DNA of 64,000 bases, taken from Paraburkholderia atlantica. Lineage in GTDB: Bacteria; Pseudomonadota; Gammaproteobacteria; Burkholderiales; Burkholderiaceae. How positions within the stretch are numbered: position 1 is the first letter of the stretch; the number at the start of each line of letters is the position of its first letter. The stretch spans positions 62,001 through 126,000 of the forward strand of contig NZ_WHNQ01000021.1 of NCBI RefSeq assembly GCF_009362785.1, read 5' to 3'. Positions 36,492 to 44,030 of this stretch are shown here, piece by piece. A program made the translations under genes and the position numbers. The notes under the pieces were generated by a model, which was given only the letters and a program-made list of their open reading frames with translations, was not told the origin of the DNA and made no database searches.

Positions 36492-36511
36492 CGACACATT
36501 GCGACACATTG
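36492..36511. repeat. Tandem 10-bp direct repeat
   Basis: CGACACATTG occurs twice back to back just before the AT-richer effector-immunity island. Confidence 0.6.
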
Positions 36512-36560
36512 ATCGAGAGGCTGTTTCTTGCTCGCTAGATGCTGAATCACAATGTGGACG

Positions 36561-36594
36561 GCATTATCAGAGAATCGCCATTATCTGAAAATCG
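36561..36594. repeat. Two tandem 17-bp imperfect direct repeats
   Basis: GCATTATCAGAGAATCG and CCATTATCTGAAAATCG abut and match at 14 of 17 positions. They lie about 90 bases before the BPSL0067-family gene and could be binding sites for a regulator. Confidence 0.55.
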
Positions 36595-36680
36595 ATTACT
36601 GCTTGTTTTGATGGTCCGGGCTCGCTAGTGTGTGCGCTTAATCTTATCCCGTTTTTACTGGCCGAGGAGAAGTAGAAAAG

Positions 36681-37067
36681 ATGCGCTATGTCGCTGATAC
36701 GAAAAAGGCAGATGACCTGATCAACCAAGGGCGTCTGGTTGGGAATGGCCAGTGCGTTACACTCGTTCATGCTGTTGTGAGTATTCCGCCGTCTTCCTTA
36801 TGGAAAAGGGGAGACCGGGTCCAAGGCAATGTCCTCATCGCCAAAGGAACAGTAATAGCTACATTCGACAGCAATGGACGCTATGGAAATCACACGAACG
36901 GAACCAGTCACGCAGCAATTTATCTCGGGCAAACACTGGTTGGAATCACTGTAATCGACCAGTGGAATGGACATACCAAACAACCTCCACATCGGCGTAC
37001 TATCCATTTCCGTCGCGGCCATGGAACGCCTGTTAATGATGGCAGCCGATATTATGTTGTCGAATAA
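36681..37067 (+). CDS. BPSL0067-family putative peptidoglycan amidase effector (Tae2-like)
   Basis: A 128-residue protein without a signal peptide. It has the layout of a small NlpC/P60- or papain-like peptidase: a putative catalytic cysteine in GNGQCVTLVHAV (C25), a histidine in TSHAAIYLG (about residue 76) and a polar DQWNG near 92. This matches the BPSL0067 family, whose relatives in Burkholderia include type VI secretion amidases of the Tae2 group that cut peptidoglycan peptides. GAGGAGAAG gives a strong ribosome binding site. The next gene overlaps it and looks like a periplasmic immunity protein. Composition is clearly less GC-rich than the flanks, suggesting acquisition. The activity is inferred from family resemblance. 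Confidence 0.78.
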   Translation: MRYVADTKKADDLINQGRLVGNGQCVTLVHAVVSIPPSSLWKRGDRVQGNVLIAKGTVIATFDSNGRYGNHTNGTSHAAIYLGQTLVGITVIDQWNGHTKQPPHRRTIHFRRGHGTPVNDGSRYYVVE

Positions 37068-37398
37068 GGCGCTCTTCCTGGCAGTTTGCCTTGTGGCAAC
37101 AAGCGCCGCGTGTGCGTCGCCAACACGGGTCCGGTTCAAATGCCCAAGCGTGCTTTCTGCGGGAGGACAACATCATGTTCTGGATAACGCATCCCTTTTC
37201 GATGGTCCTCCAGAGGAGGAGGCGGACCTTATTCCTGAGCCAGGAAAAACATCTGACCAGTGGGATTTGACGGGTAGCGATCCCTATCTGGTATGCCGCT
37301 ATCACGGCACTAACAACACTTTTGTGATTCATGCTGTTGGTGCTCGGACCTGCGAAGCCACGAGCAAACCCTTTGCGGTTCACTGCACCTCTCGTTAA
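37054..37398 (+). CDS. STY0301-like secreted protein, putative immunity protein
   Basis: A 114-residue exported protein. The ATG at 37054 lies inside the end of the upstream gene (14-base overlap), giving a signal peptide (SNKALFLAVCLVATSAACA) and a mature part starting SPTRVRFKCPS. The blocks VLDNASLFDGPPEEEADLIP and YLVCRYHGTNNTFVIHAV are those of the STY0301 family, found beside BPSL0067-type or Tae-type amidases. Four cysteines in the mature part could make two disulfides. The expected role is to bind and neutralise the amidase in the periplasm. Longer starts at 36967 or 37036 would not place the signal peptide correctly. Confidence 0.72.
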   Translation: MLSNKALFLAVCLVATSAACASPTRVRFKCPSVLSAGGQHHVLDNASLFDGPPEEEADLIPEPGKTSDQWDLTGSDPYLVCRYHGTNNTFVIHAVGARTCEATSKPFAVHCTSR

Positions 37399-37399
37399 A

Positions 37400-37659
37400 T
37401 TGACTGGGGTAACCGCAAAATGGCGACCGGGGCTTATAGTCGCTGCGGTCGCTGCGTGGATGCCATTGGCACACGGCAACCTGATGAACGAAATAAGCTC
37501 AATCCGCCACTAGAATCGTTCGTGCTGCGTCACATTAACTCAACACTTGATACTGACGACCTTGCAAAGATCGTTACGCTCTCTTCCAGATCTTGTCCGA
37601 AAGGCATAAGTTCACTGTGTGAAGCATTGGCTAATACCGCATCGCAGGCTGAACAGTAA
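37400..37659 (+). pseudogene. Possible frameshifted small secreted ORF
   Basis: A TTG at 37400, one base after the stop of the STY0301-like gene, opens a frame with a signal-peptide-like start (KWRPGLIVAAVAAWMPLAHG) that ends at a stop at 37513. In another frame the sequence continues smoothly to 37659 (LESFVLRHINSTLDTDDLAK, SCPKGISSLCEALANT). A single frameshift near 37490-37510 would join them into a ~85-residue secreted protein. No family is recognised, so this is a weak call. Confidence 0.3.
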
Positions 37660-37964
37660 CCGCTGCGACGCTACTCGTCCTTGCATATGTGCTGCGCCCT
37701 GCTAATGGGATCGAAGGTGCCTCCGACACCGCAACTTCCTCTGACTGAACGAACGACGCGCGTGTTCGTACAACGGGACGGCCTGTACGACCGGAATCTG
37801 TAGCACGAAAATCGCGATCGCTACAGTCTGTAAAAGACCCCGCATCTTTTCACTGCACGTCACTGGCTATCGAATAAAACTCCCCGATATCGTAAAGTTG
37901 AGGAACCAAACCCCGATCCCACTCCTTTACTCACCAAGGCCGGACCTGACCAAACCGGGTAACG
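37660..37964. other. Right part of the AT-richer island, no supported gene
   Basis: About 300 bases before the TAXI-type gene. It still has island-like composition at its left and contains no convincing frame; a short one (PPTPQLPLTERTTRVFVQRD) ends at about 37803 but lacks a start context. The boundary with typical chromosomal sequence is near 37900. Confidence 0.4.
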
Positions 37965-39308
37965 ATGCCGAGACCAGACCCCGCGCCGTACCGCAGCCCG
38001 AGAACCCCTATGACACGGCGGCGCCGGCGTCTTCTGATCATCGGCGCGATCGTGCTCGTCGCCGCGTTCGGCTGGATGCTCGCGCTGATTCTCGAGCCCG
38101 CGTTCCAGCGCACGATCGTCATTACCACCGGCGCCGACGGCGGCATTTACCGTGGCTTCGCCGATCGCTACGCGCCGCTGCTCAAGCGCGAAGGCATCAA
38201 GCTCGACATCCGCAGCTCGTCGGGCTCGGTCGAAAACTACCAGCGCCTCGCCGACCCGGACAGCGCCTATCAAGTCGGCTTCATCCAGTCGGGCACGACC
38301 CGTCCGAAAGACACGGACAACCTGCAAACCATCGCCGCTGTGTCGTACGAGCCGATCTGGGTGTTCTATCGCGGCGACGCGACGATCGACCGGCTTTCGC
38401 AATTGCGCGGCAAGCGCATTTCGATAGGCGTGCCGGGTAGCGGGCTGCTCAACGTCTCGCAGGTGCTGCTCGGCTACAGCGGCGTCACGAGCCAGAACTC
38501 GACGCTGCTGCAGATGGACGCGACCGCCGCGTACCAAGGGCTCGAAAGCGGTCAGATCGACGCGGCGTTCTTCATCGGCCGGCCCGACGCCGACATGCAG
38601 CACACGCTGCTGACCAGCAACCTGAAGCTGATGAGCTTCGCGCAGGCCGATGCACTGGCGCAAAAATTCCCGTCGCTGTCGAAGATCGTATTGCCGCGCG
38701 CCTCGACGAGCGTCTCCGACGATCTGCCGCGCAACGATGTCACACTGCTCGCGGCGACGGCGCTGCTGGTGTCGAAGGACACGCTGCATCCGGCGCTCGT
38801 CTATCTGCTGCTCGACGCGGCGCGCACGGTGCATGGCGGCGAGGACTACTTCACGCCGCTCGGCACGTTCCCGAACCTGAACACCGAAGAATTCCCGATT
38901 TCCGACGAAAGCGTGCGCTACTTCAAATCGGGCCGGCCGTTTCTGTATCGCTACCTGCCGTTCTGGCTCGCGAGTCTGATCGAACGACGGCTGCTGATTC
39001 TGGTGCCGTTCCTCGCGCTGCTGATCGGCCTCGCGCAAGCGCTGCCGCGCATGCTCGAAGCGCGTATGAAGAAACGTCTGTTCGTGTGGTACCGCGCGAT
39101 CAAGGCGCTCGAGGACGAAGTGTGGAAGAACGCCGAGCCGTCTCGCGCACAGATCGCGCAATGGAGTGAGGAGATTGAAAACATCGACGCAAACGCTAAC
39201 CAGATCCGCATTCCGTACCGCTACTTTCAGGACGTTTACGCGCTGAAGCAGGCGATCGGCGTCGTGCGTGACCGGATCGCGCACGTAGCGCAGAAGATGG
39301 AGAAGTGA
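37965..39308 (+). CDS. TAXI-family TRAP-type solute-binding protein with C-terminal membrane helix
   Basis: A 447-residue protein. An N-terminal membrane anchor (RRRRRLLIIGAIVLVAAFGW) is followed by the TAXI domain: TIVITTGADGGIYRGFADRY, IRSSSGSVENYQRL and IGVPGSGLLNVSQVLL. A second hydrophobic helix near residue 345 (LLILVPFLALLIGLAQAL) and a charged C-terminal ~85 residues, probably cytoplasmic and partly coiled, come after it. TRAP receptors normally work with DctM-like permeases, and none is adjacent here. Proteins with this double anchor may be sensors or TRAP-independent receptors. An ATG at 38010 is an alternative start. Confidence 0.82.
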   Translation: MPRPDPAPYRSPRTPMTRRRRRLLIIGAIVLVAAFGWMLALILEPAFQRTIVITTGADGGIYRGFADRYAPLLKREGIKLDIRSSSGSVENYQRLADPDSAYQVGFIQSGTTRPKDTDNLQTIAAVSYEPIWVFYRGDATIDRLSQLRGKRISIGVPGSGLLNVSQVLLGYSGVTSQNSTLLQMDATAAYQGLESGQIDAAFFIGRPDADMQHTLLTSNLKLMSFAQADALAQKFPSLSKIVLPRASTSVSDDLPRNDVTLLAATALLVSKDTLHPALVYLLLDAARTVHGGEDYFTPLGTFPNLNTEEFPISDESVRYFKSGRPFLYRYLPFWLASLIERRLLILVPFLALLIGLAQALPRMLEARMKKRLFVWYRAIKALEDEVWKNAEPSRAQIAQWSEEIENIDANANQIRIPYRYFQDVYALKQAIGVVRDRIAHVAQKMEK

Positions 39309-39545
39309 AGACGCCGTTCGCTTAGCCCTGCGCGTTTCCCGGGTATTCACCAGCGCCGTACCGGTTGATTTTCCGCGCGCCCTCGCCGCAGGGTCGCTTG
39401 CCGCAGGGCAAGAAGAAAATCTCTGTGAAATCGGTCGAACGATAGGTCGATTCAATTGGCGTGCTCGCGAATCACATCCTGTAATGGACTCCTGCCGTGC
39501 GCGTACCGTCCATCCAGTCGGCCGCGCACTATCCGGAGAGCGTCC

Positions 39546-39749
39546 ATGTCGCAGCCTGAGCCGAATGTAGACGAAGTAGTCCGCAGCATCGCCGAAGAAA
39601 CCGACACGCCGACCGAAACGGTGTCCCGCATGTACGCCGATACGCTCGCCGAATTCCGGAACGAGGCGCGCGTGTTCGACTACGTTCCGCTGTTCGCCGC
39701 GAAGAAGGTCCGGAACGAGCTTCGCCAGAAGCATCCTCGCAAGCACTGA
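39546..39749 (+). CDS. DUF3562 domain protein
   Basis: A 67-residue cytoplasmic protein. The pattern VRSIAEETDTPTETVSRMYA followed by VFDYVPLFAAKKVRNELR is that of DUF3562, small proteins common in Burkholderia with no known function and a predicted helical fold. GGAGAG lies 7 bases before the ATG. It stands alone between the TAXI gene and the GNAT gene. Confidence 0.8.
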   Translation: MSQPEPNVDEVVRSIAEETDTPTETVSRMYADTLAEFRNEARVFDYVPLFAAKKVRNELRQKHPRKH

Positions 39750-39891
39750 CTCGCGGCACGCGGTGATGCATCGGCTCACCGCACTGTCGCACGCGTCGTG
39801 GCTCCAGATTTTGCGATCATGGTGGAGCTAACAATCGCGCCGCAAATTTTCTATGCTGGCGGTTCCACAGCTTTCCAAAGGAGCCGCCCAC

Positions 39892-40353
39892 ATGTCCGCC
39901 CCGCTGCAGATTCGCGCCGTCACCCGTGACGATTTCGATGCATGGCTGCCGCTATGGGATGCCTACAACGCGTTTTATGGCCGCTCGGGCGAGACCGCGT
40001 TGCCGCGCGAGATCACGCAAATCACGTGGAATCGCTTTTTCGATGGCTACGAGCCGATGCATGCGTTCGTCGCGGAACGCGCCGGGCAATTGCAGGGCAT
40101 CGTGCATTTTCTCTATCACCGTCATACGACGATGGCGGGACCGATCTGCTACCTGCAGGACCTGTACACGCTCGATAGCGAGCGCGGCAAGGGCGTCGGC
40201 CGTGCGCTGATCGAGGCCGTCTATGCGCGGGCAAAAGCCGACGGCGCGCAACGCGTCTACTGGCAAACGCACGAGACGAATCACACCGCGATGCAGCTCT
40301 ATGACAGGGTCGCGGAAAAGTCCGGCTTCGTGGTTTATCGCAAAACGCTTTAG
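39892..40353 (+). CDS. GNAT-family N-acetyltransferase
   Basis: A 153-residue acetyltransferase. The acetyl-CoA motif is LDSERGKGVGRALIEAVYARA (Q/RxxGxG/A type; here RGKGVG), preceded by CYLQDLYTLD and followed by YWQTHETNHTAMQLYDRV, which lies over the substrate. AAAGGAG at 39877-39883 sets the start at 39892. The acceptor is unknown; enzymes with this C-terminal THETN pattern often modify amino acids, amines or antibiotics. Confidence 0.86.
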   Translation: MSAPLQIRAVTRDDFDAWLPLWDAYNAFYGRSGETALPREITQITWNRFFDGYEPMHAFVAERAGQLQGIVHFLYHRHTTMAGPICYLQDLYTLDSERGKGVGRALIEAVYARAKADGAQRVYWQTHETNHTAMQLYDRVAEKSGFVVYRKTL

Positions 40354-40529
40354 CGCACAGCGCTTCGTCAGGGCCCATCGAAGACAAAAGGCGCGCCTTT
40401 CGTTTCACTGCTCAAGCGGTCACGGAGAGTCCTGCAGCGCAATGCAGCAGGACTCGCCGACAGATATGAAATAAGTATTTGAAGTAGTCGCGCCGCCGTG
40501 AAGTCAGCGCGCGGTCAATGTGCGGCAAG

Positions 40530-40950
40530 GCGATGATCAGCGGCTCACGCTCGCCGCTCTCGCCGGTCTCCGAACGCACGCGGCGCTCTTGCCGCTCTGG
40601 TCGCGCACCGGCGCGTTCACCACCGAAATCCCCCGCTCGAACGACATCTCGCCGGCCGCATAGCCGGCGTGCGCTCGGTGAAGCGTTCGAACTGCGGCTG
40701 CGGATACGGCTGGCGCAACTCCTCGAAGCTTAGATCGCCCATCAGCACCTGGCCATGCACCGTTGGATCCGCGGGCAGGCGCATGCAACGTGCACCTTGA
40801 CCGAGCTGTACATCGGCTCGGGGGTCCGCGCCTTCGCGACGAACACGAGGTCGCGCTAAACGCGGATCAGCAGATGCGTGCCGCGCCCGGTCGCGTCACG
40901 CAGGCGTTCGGAAGCGCGAAGCATGCGGCGAATCGGCTACGCGGTGCTAT
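40530..40950 (-). pseudogene. Decayed IclR-family regulator
   Basis: On the minus strand, three frames carry successive pieces of an IclR effector domain: LRDATGRGTHLLIRV, an in-frame TAG at 40856-40858, and DLVFVAKARTPEPMYSSVKV; then after a frame change LPADPTVHGQVLMGDLSFEE; then after another HAGYAAGEMSFERGISVV and NAPVRDQSGKSAA. The order matches the family, but at least one stop and two frameshifts interrupt it and the N-terminal HTH is missing. It occupies most of the otherwise gene-free 40354-41023 interval. Confidence 0.72.
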
Positions 40951-41023
40951 GCTTTGATCCGGTCCAGCGGCGCGGTGTGTCCCAGCCGCGCGCTCGCGCC
41001 GTCCAAGCGTAGGAGGCCACGTC

Positions 41024-41320
41024 ATGCCCAACGCGATCCAGATTCAGGTTGCCGACTCGCATCTTTATCCTGGCTGCGCGGTGCGCATCGCCGATCTTCC
41101 CGAACCGGCCGGCACGCCGAACCTCGCCGAGGCACGCGTCGAGTTCGCGGATGGCTCCGGCGCGCACGCCACCTGTCATCGGCGCGCGCATGACGAACTC
41201 GAATTGACCGTCGATCGTTACGCGACGCAAAAGCGTCATCCGATCGACGCACGGCACTGGCTACTATTGGCTGTCGATGCCACGCATCACAGCTGGCGCG
41301 TCAAGCGTCGGCTGCCGTAA
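41024..41320 (+). CDS. Hypothetical protein (98 aa)
   Basis: A 98-residue soluble protein with a very good ribosome binding site (GGAGGCCACGTC then ATG). It is rich in histidine and arginine (ATCHRRAHDE, ATHHSWRVKRRLP) with one cysteine pair, CAVR and CHRR. I do not recognise the family. It precedes the AcpA-type phosphoesterase by 101 bases and could be co-transcribed with it. Confidence 0.65.
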   Translation: MPNAIQIQVADSHLYPGCAVRIADLPEPAGTPNLAEARVEFADGSGAHATCHRRAHDELELTVDRYATQKRHPIDARHWLLLAVDATHHSWRVKRRLP

Positions 41321-41421
41321 AGCCGCGAGGCCTGCCGGCCTCGGCGGACCCGTAACCGGTGTCGCGCGCGCCGCCTCCAGCGGCGCCGATGCGACCGTCA
41401 CGTCTCCTTCGGAACTCACCG

Positions 41422-43134
41422 ATGACCGACCACGATCCTCACCTGCTGCCGAAACTGGACAACCCCGATTCAATCGACAACACCAACGACGCCCCCGACG
41501 ATCCCGAACGCCGGCGCGTCCTGACCGGTCTCGCGGCGGTCGGCCTCGGCCTCGCGTTGACCGGCTGCAAAACGGGCGAGGGACTCGCGGGCAACGGCCC
41601 GCCGCGCAGCGCCGCCGACTTGCGCCTCGACGCTGCGCTGCACGATCAGGTGAAGAACATCGTGGTGATTTACGCGGAGAACCGCAGCTTCGCGAACCTG
41701 TACGGCAACTATCCGGGTGTCCAGCATCCGCTCGACGCGGTCACCGCCGAGCAGTACGTCCAGCTCGACCGCGATGGCAAGACGCCGCTGCCGCGGCTGC
41801 CGGCGATCTGGGGCGGGCTGGTGCCGCAGGCGCAGGAAGTGGACGGCAAGCGCTACATGATCGGCGAAAAGGATCTCGATCATCTGCGCAACCGGCCGTT
41901 CCAGATCGTCGATGCGCACGGCGCGCCGCTGCCGACCGGCGTGATCACCCGCGACCTCATTCATCGCTTCTATCAGAACCAGATGCAGATCAACGCGGGG
42001 CGCAACAACCAGTTCGCCGCGTGGGGCGATTCAGGCGGCCTCGTGATGGGGCACTACCGCAATTCCGCCGACACGCTGCGTCTGTGGAATCTGGCGCAGC
42101 AGTACACGCTGTGCGACAACTTCTTCATGGCCGCTTTCGGCGGCTCGTGGCTGAACCACATCTTCCTGATCTCCGCGCAGGCGCCGTATTACCCGGACAT
42201 CCACAACAGTCCGGCGAAGAAGATGGTGTCGGTCCTGGAAGGCGACGATCCGACCGGCACCCGTTTGAAGCTCGCGCCCAATTCGCCCGCGTCGGCACTC
42301 GACGGTCCGCCGAAGTTCGTCAATGACGGCGCTTTCACCGCCGACGGCTACGCGGTCAACACGATGGCGCCGCCGTATCAGCCGAGCAGCGTGCGTCCGG
42401 CCGAAGGCGGCGACCCGGCTTTCGCCGATCCGTCGGACCCGCGCGTGATGCCGCCGCAGAATTACGCGACGATCGGCGACCGGCTGACCGCCAAGGGCAT
42501 CGACTGGGCGTGGTACAGCGGCGCGTGGCAATTCGCGCTCGATCATCGCGATACGGGATCGATGCCCGACTTCCAGTACCACCATCAGCCGTTTAACTAC
42601 TTCGCCAATTACGCGCCGGGCACCGCCGCGCGCCGCCGCTATCTGCGCGACGGCGGCATGGGCAACGACGCGTCGACTAATCGCCTGATCGCCGACATCG
42701 ACGCGGGACGTTTGCCGACCGTCACGTTCTACAAACCGCAGGGCGACCTGAACATGCACGCGGGCTACGCGGACGTCGCCTCGGGCGACCATCACATCGC
42801 GACGCTGATCGAGCATATTCAGCGCGGCCCGCAATGGCAGAACACGGTCGTCATCGTCACCGTCGACGAAAACGGCGGTTGGTGGGACCACGTCGCGCCG
42901 CCGATAGGCGATCGTTGGGGGCCGGGTTCGCGCGTTCCCGCGCTGGTGATCTCGCCGCTCGCGAAGAAGGGTTACGTCGATCACACGGTGTACGACACGA
43001 ACTCAATTCTCCGTTTCATTAGCCGTGTGCATGGACTCGCTCCGCTTGATGGCGTAATCGTGCGGGACAAGGCATTCGCCAGCAACGGACTCGCGCCGCT
43101 CGGCGATCTGACCGCTTCGCTCGATCTCGCTTGA
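41422..43134 (+). CDS. Acid phosphatase/phospholipase C-type phosphoesterase (AcpA-like)
   Basis: A 570-residue exported phosphoesterase of the PF04185 family. The N-terminus has twin arginines and a lipobox-like cysteine (RRRVLTGLAAVGLGLALTGC), implying export and perhaps lipid anchoring. The catalytic region opens VKNIVVIYAENRSFANLYGN, with the nucleophile serine/threonine environment in YAENRSF, AAFGGSWLNHIFLISAQAP, VTFYKPQGDLNMHAGYAD, and the metal site VIVTVDENGGWWDHVAPP. Members hydrolyse phosphomonoesters or phospholipids and can help in phosphate scavenging or virulence. GGAA precedes the ATG at 41422. Confidence 0.87.
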   Translation: MTDHDPHLLPKLDNPDSIDNTNDAPDDPERRRVLTGLAAVGLGLALTGCKTGEGLAGNGPPRSAADLRLDAALHDQVKNIVVIYAENRSFANLYGNYPGVQHPLDAVTAEQYVQLDRDGKTPLPRLPAIWGGLVPQAQEVDGKRYMIGEKDLDHLRNRPFQIVDAHGAPLPTGVITRDLIHRFYQNQMQINAGRNNQFAAWGDSGGLVMGHYRNSADTLRLWNLAQQYTLCDNFFMAAFGGSWLNHIFLISAQAPYYPDIHNSPAKKMVSVLEGDDPTGTRLKLAPNSPASALDGPPKFVNDGAFTADGYAVNTMAPPYQPSSVRPAEGGDPAFADPSDPRVMPPQNYATIGDRLTAKGIDWAWYSGAWQFALDHRDTGSMPDFQYHHQPFNYFANYAPGTAARRRYLRDGGMGNDASTNRLIADIDAGRLPTVTFYKPQGDLNMHAGYADVASGDHHIATLIEHIQRGPQWQNTVVIVTVDENGGWWDHVAPPIGDRWGPGSRVPALVISPLAKKGYVDHTVYDTNSILRFISRVHGLAPLDGVIVRDKAFASNGLAPLGDLTASLDLA

Positions 43135-43288
43135 ACGCCTGTCAGCTGCGTTGATTTGCCGCGGCTCGCGATGTGGATGTGGTCGTTACAGCATGCATGT
43201 CGCGTACGCCGCGCCGCGTTGAGCATGCACCGTACCTTCCCACCCGGTTTGGCGAATTATTTTTCCGTTCGCAAATCATGCCTTTGTC

Positions 43289-43316
43289 TTGCATAAAGCG
43301 CCGCGCCGCCTAGACT
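43289..43316 (+). promoter_or_regulatory. Candidate sigma-70 promoter
   Basis: TTGCAT and TAGACT separated by 16 bases lie 36 bases upstream of the ATG at 43352, in an AT-richer intergenic stretch. Confidence 0.35.
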
Positions 43317-43351
43317 GGTAAAGCCCTTCGCAATTTATGAACGGAACTGCT

Positions 43352-43711
43352 ATGCGACTGACCATCCTGATTAACGGTTCCGATCCCACCGTAAGCCATG
43401 ATTACGCTGTGCTCTGGCTCGATACCGATGAACATCGGTGGTCGAGAGAAGCGCATCAAGGGATCGATTTACCCCCTTGGGGTGAACTGCGCGACGAGAA
43501 CGGCGTGACCACGCTGTGCGCACCGAGCGCCGACGCGCCGCTCTGTACGTTGCGCGGTCTGCACGTCGATCGCAAGGAACGAGTGAGCGCCGCTCAAGGC
43601 GCCGCAGCATGGACCGCGCTGCGAACCCGCAAGGCGACTAGCGGCTTCTGGCGTTTGCAGGCGGTGGATCGTCAAAAAACCCGCGCTGAAAACAGCGTGT
43701 TCGGTAATTAA
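43352..43711 (+). CDS. Hypothetical protein (119 aa)
   Basis: A 119-residue soluble protein from the ATG at 43352, which has CGGAAC upstream; an ATG at 43337 would add five residues. It contains tryptophan- and acidic-rich segments (AVLWLDTDEHRWSREAHQ, LPPWGELRDENG) and ends with TSGFWRLQAVDRQKTRAENS. No family recognised. It stands alone. Confidence 0.55.
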   Translation: MRLTILINGSDPTVSHDYAVLWLDTDEHRWSREAHQGIDLPPWGELRDENGVTTLCAPSADAPLCTLRGLHVDRKERVSAAQGAAAWTALRTRKATSGFWRLQAVDRQKTRAENSVFGN

Positions 43712-44030
43712 TCTCTGGCGCGCTTCGCCGCGCTCTCTTTTCCGGTCGAAACTTCCGGCTCATTGCGCGAGCACTGTTCGTACGCGTAATTCTGTTCGTG
43801 CGCAAACGAACATAACGTACCGCCATATCGCAAGCCTTAAGACCTTCTTAAGCTTGCGTGCGTAGAGTCGGAAGTCCACGCATTCGGGTCGCTGCAAAGC
43901 GGCCCACTTTTTTGTGCGGCGCACGCCGCCTCTTCTGTTTCCCATCCCCTTTCCTTGATTCGCATTGCCCGGTCGCTCGATGCGGGCCGCGACGCTATAC
44001 TTGCGTCCCCTTTCATCGAACCGCCGACAC
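43712..44030. other. Intergenic region with inverted repeats upstream of the nuclease gene
   Basis: This 319-base gap contains no supported gene. It contains a GTTCGT-N6-ACGAAC dyad at 43794-43811, a second copy of CTGTTCGT at about 43774, and the larger hairpin at 43829-43858. These could regulate the 44031 gene or terminate the 43352 gene. Confidence 0.5.
43829..43858. repeat. Imperfect 12-13 bp inverted repeat
   Basis: CGCAAGCCTTAAG and CTTAAGCTTGCG, separated by ACCTT, form a hairpin with a single bulged C. It lies 173 bases before the nuclease start codon. Confidence 0.6.

Noticed and set aside
36458..37964. The AT-richer island as a prophage or integrative element
   Set aside because: No integrase, attachment-site duplication at a tRNA, phage structural gene or transposase is present; the content fits a small effector-immunity cassette.
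37860..39779. A 639-codon open frame on the minus strand
   Set aside because: It is antisense to the TAXI protein and DUF3562 gene. Its translation is Arg/His/Gln-rich without any family pattern, a common artefact in GC-rich DNA, whereas the plus-strand frames have clear domains.
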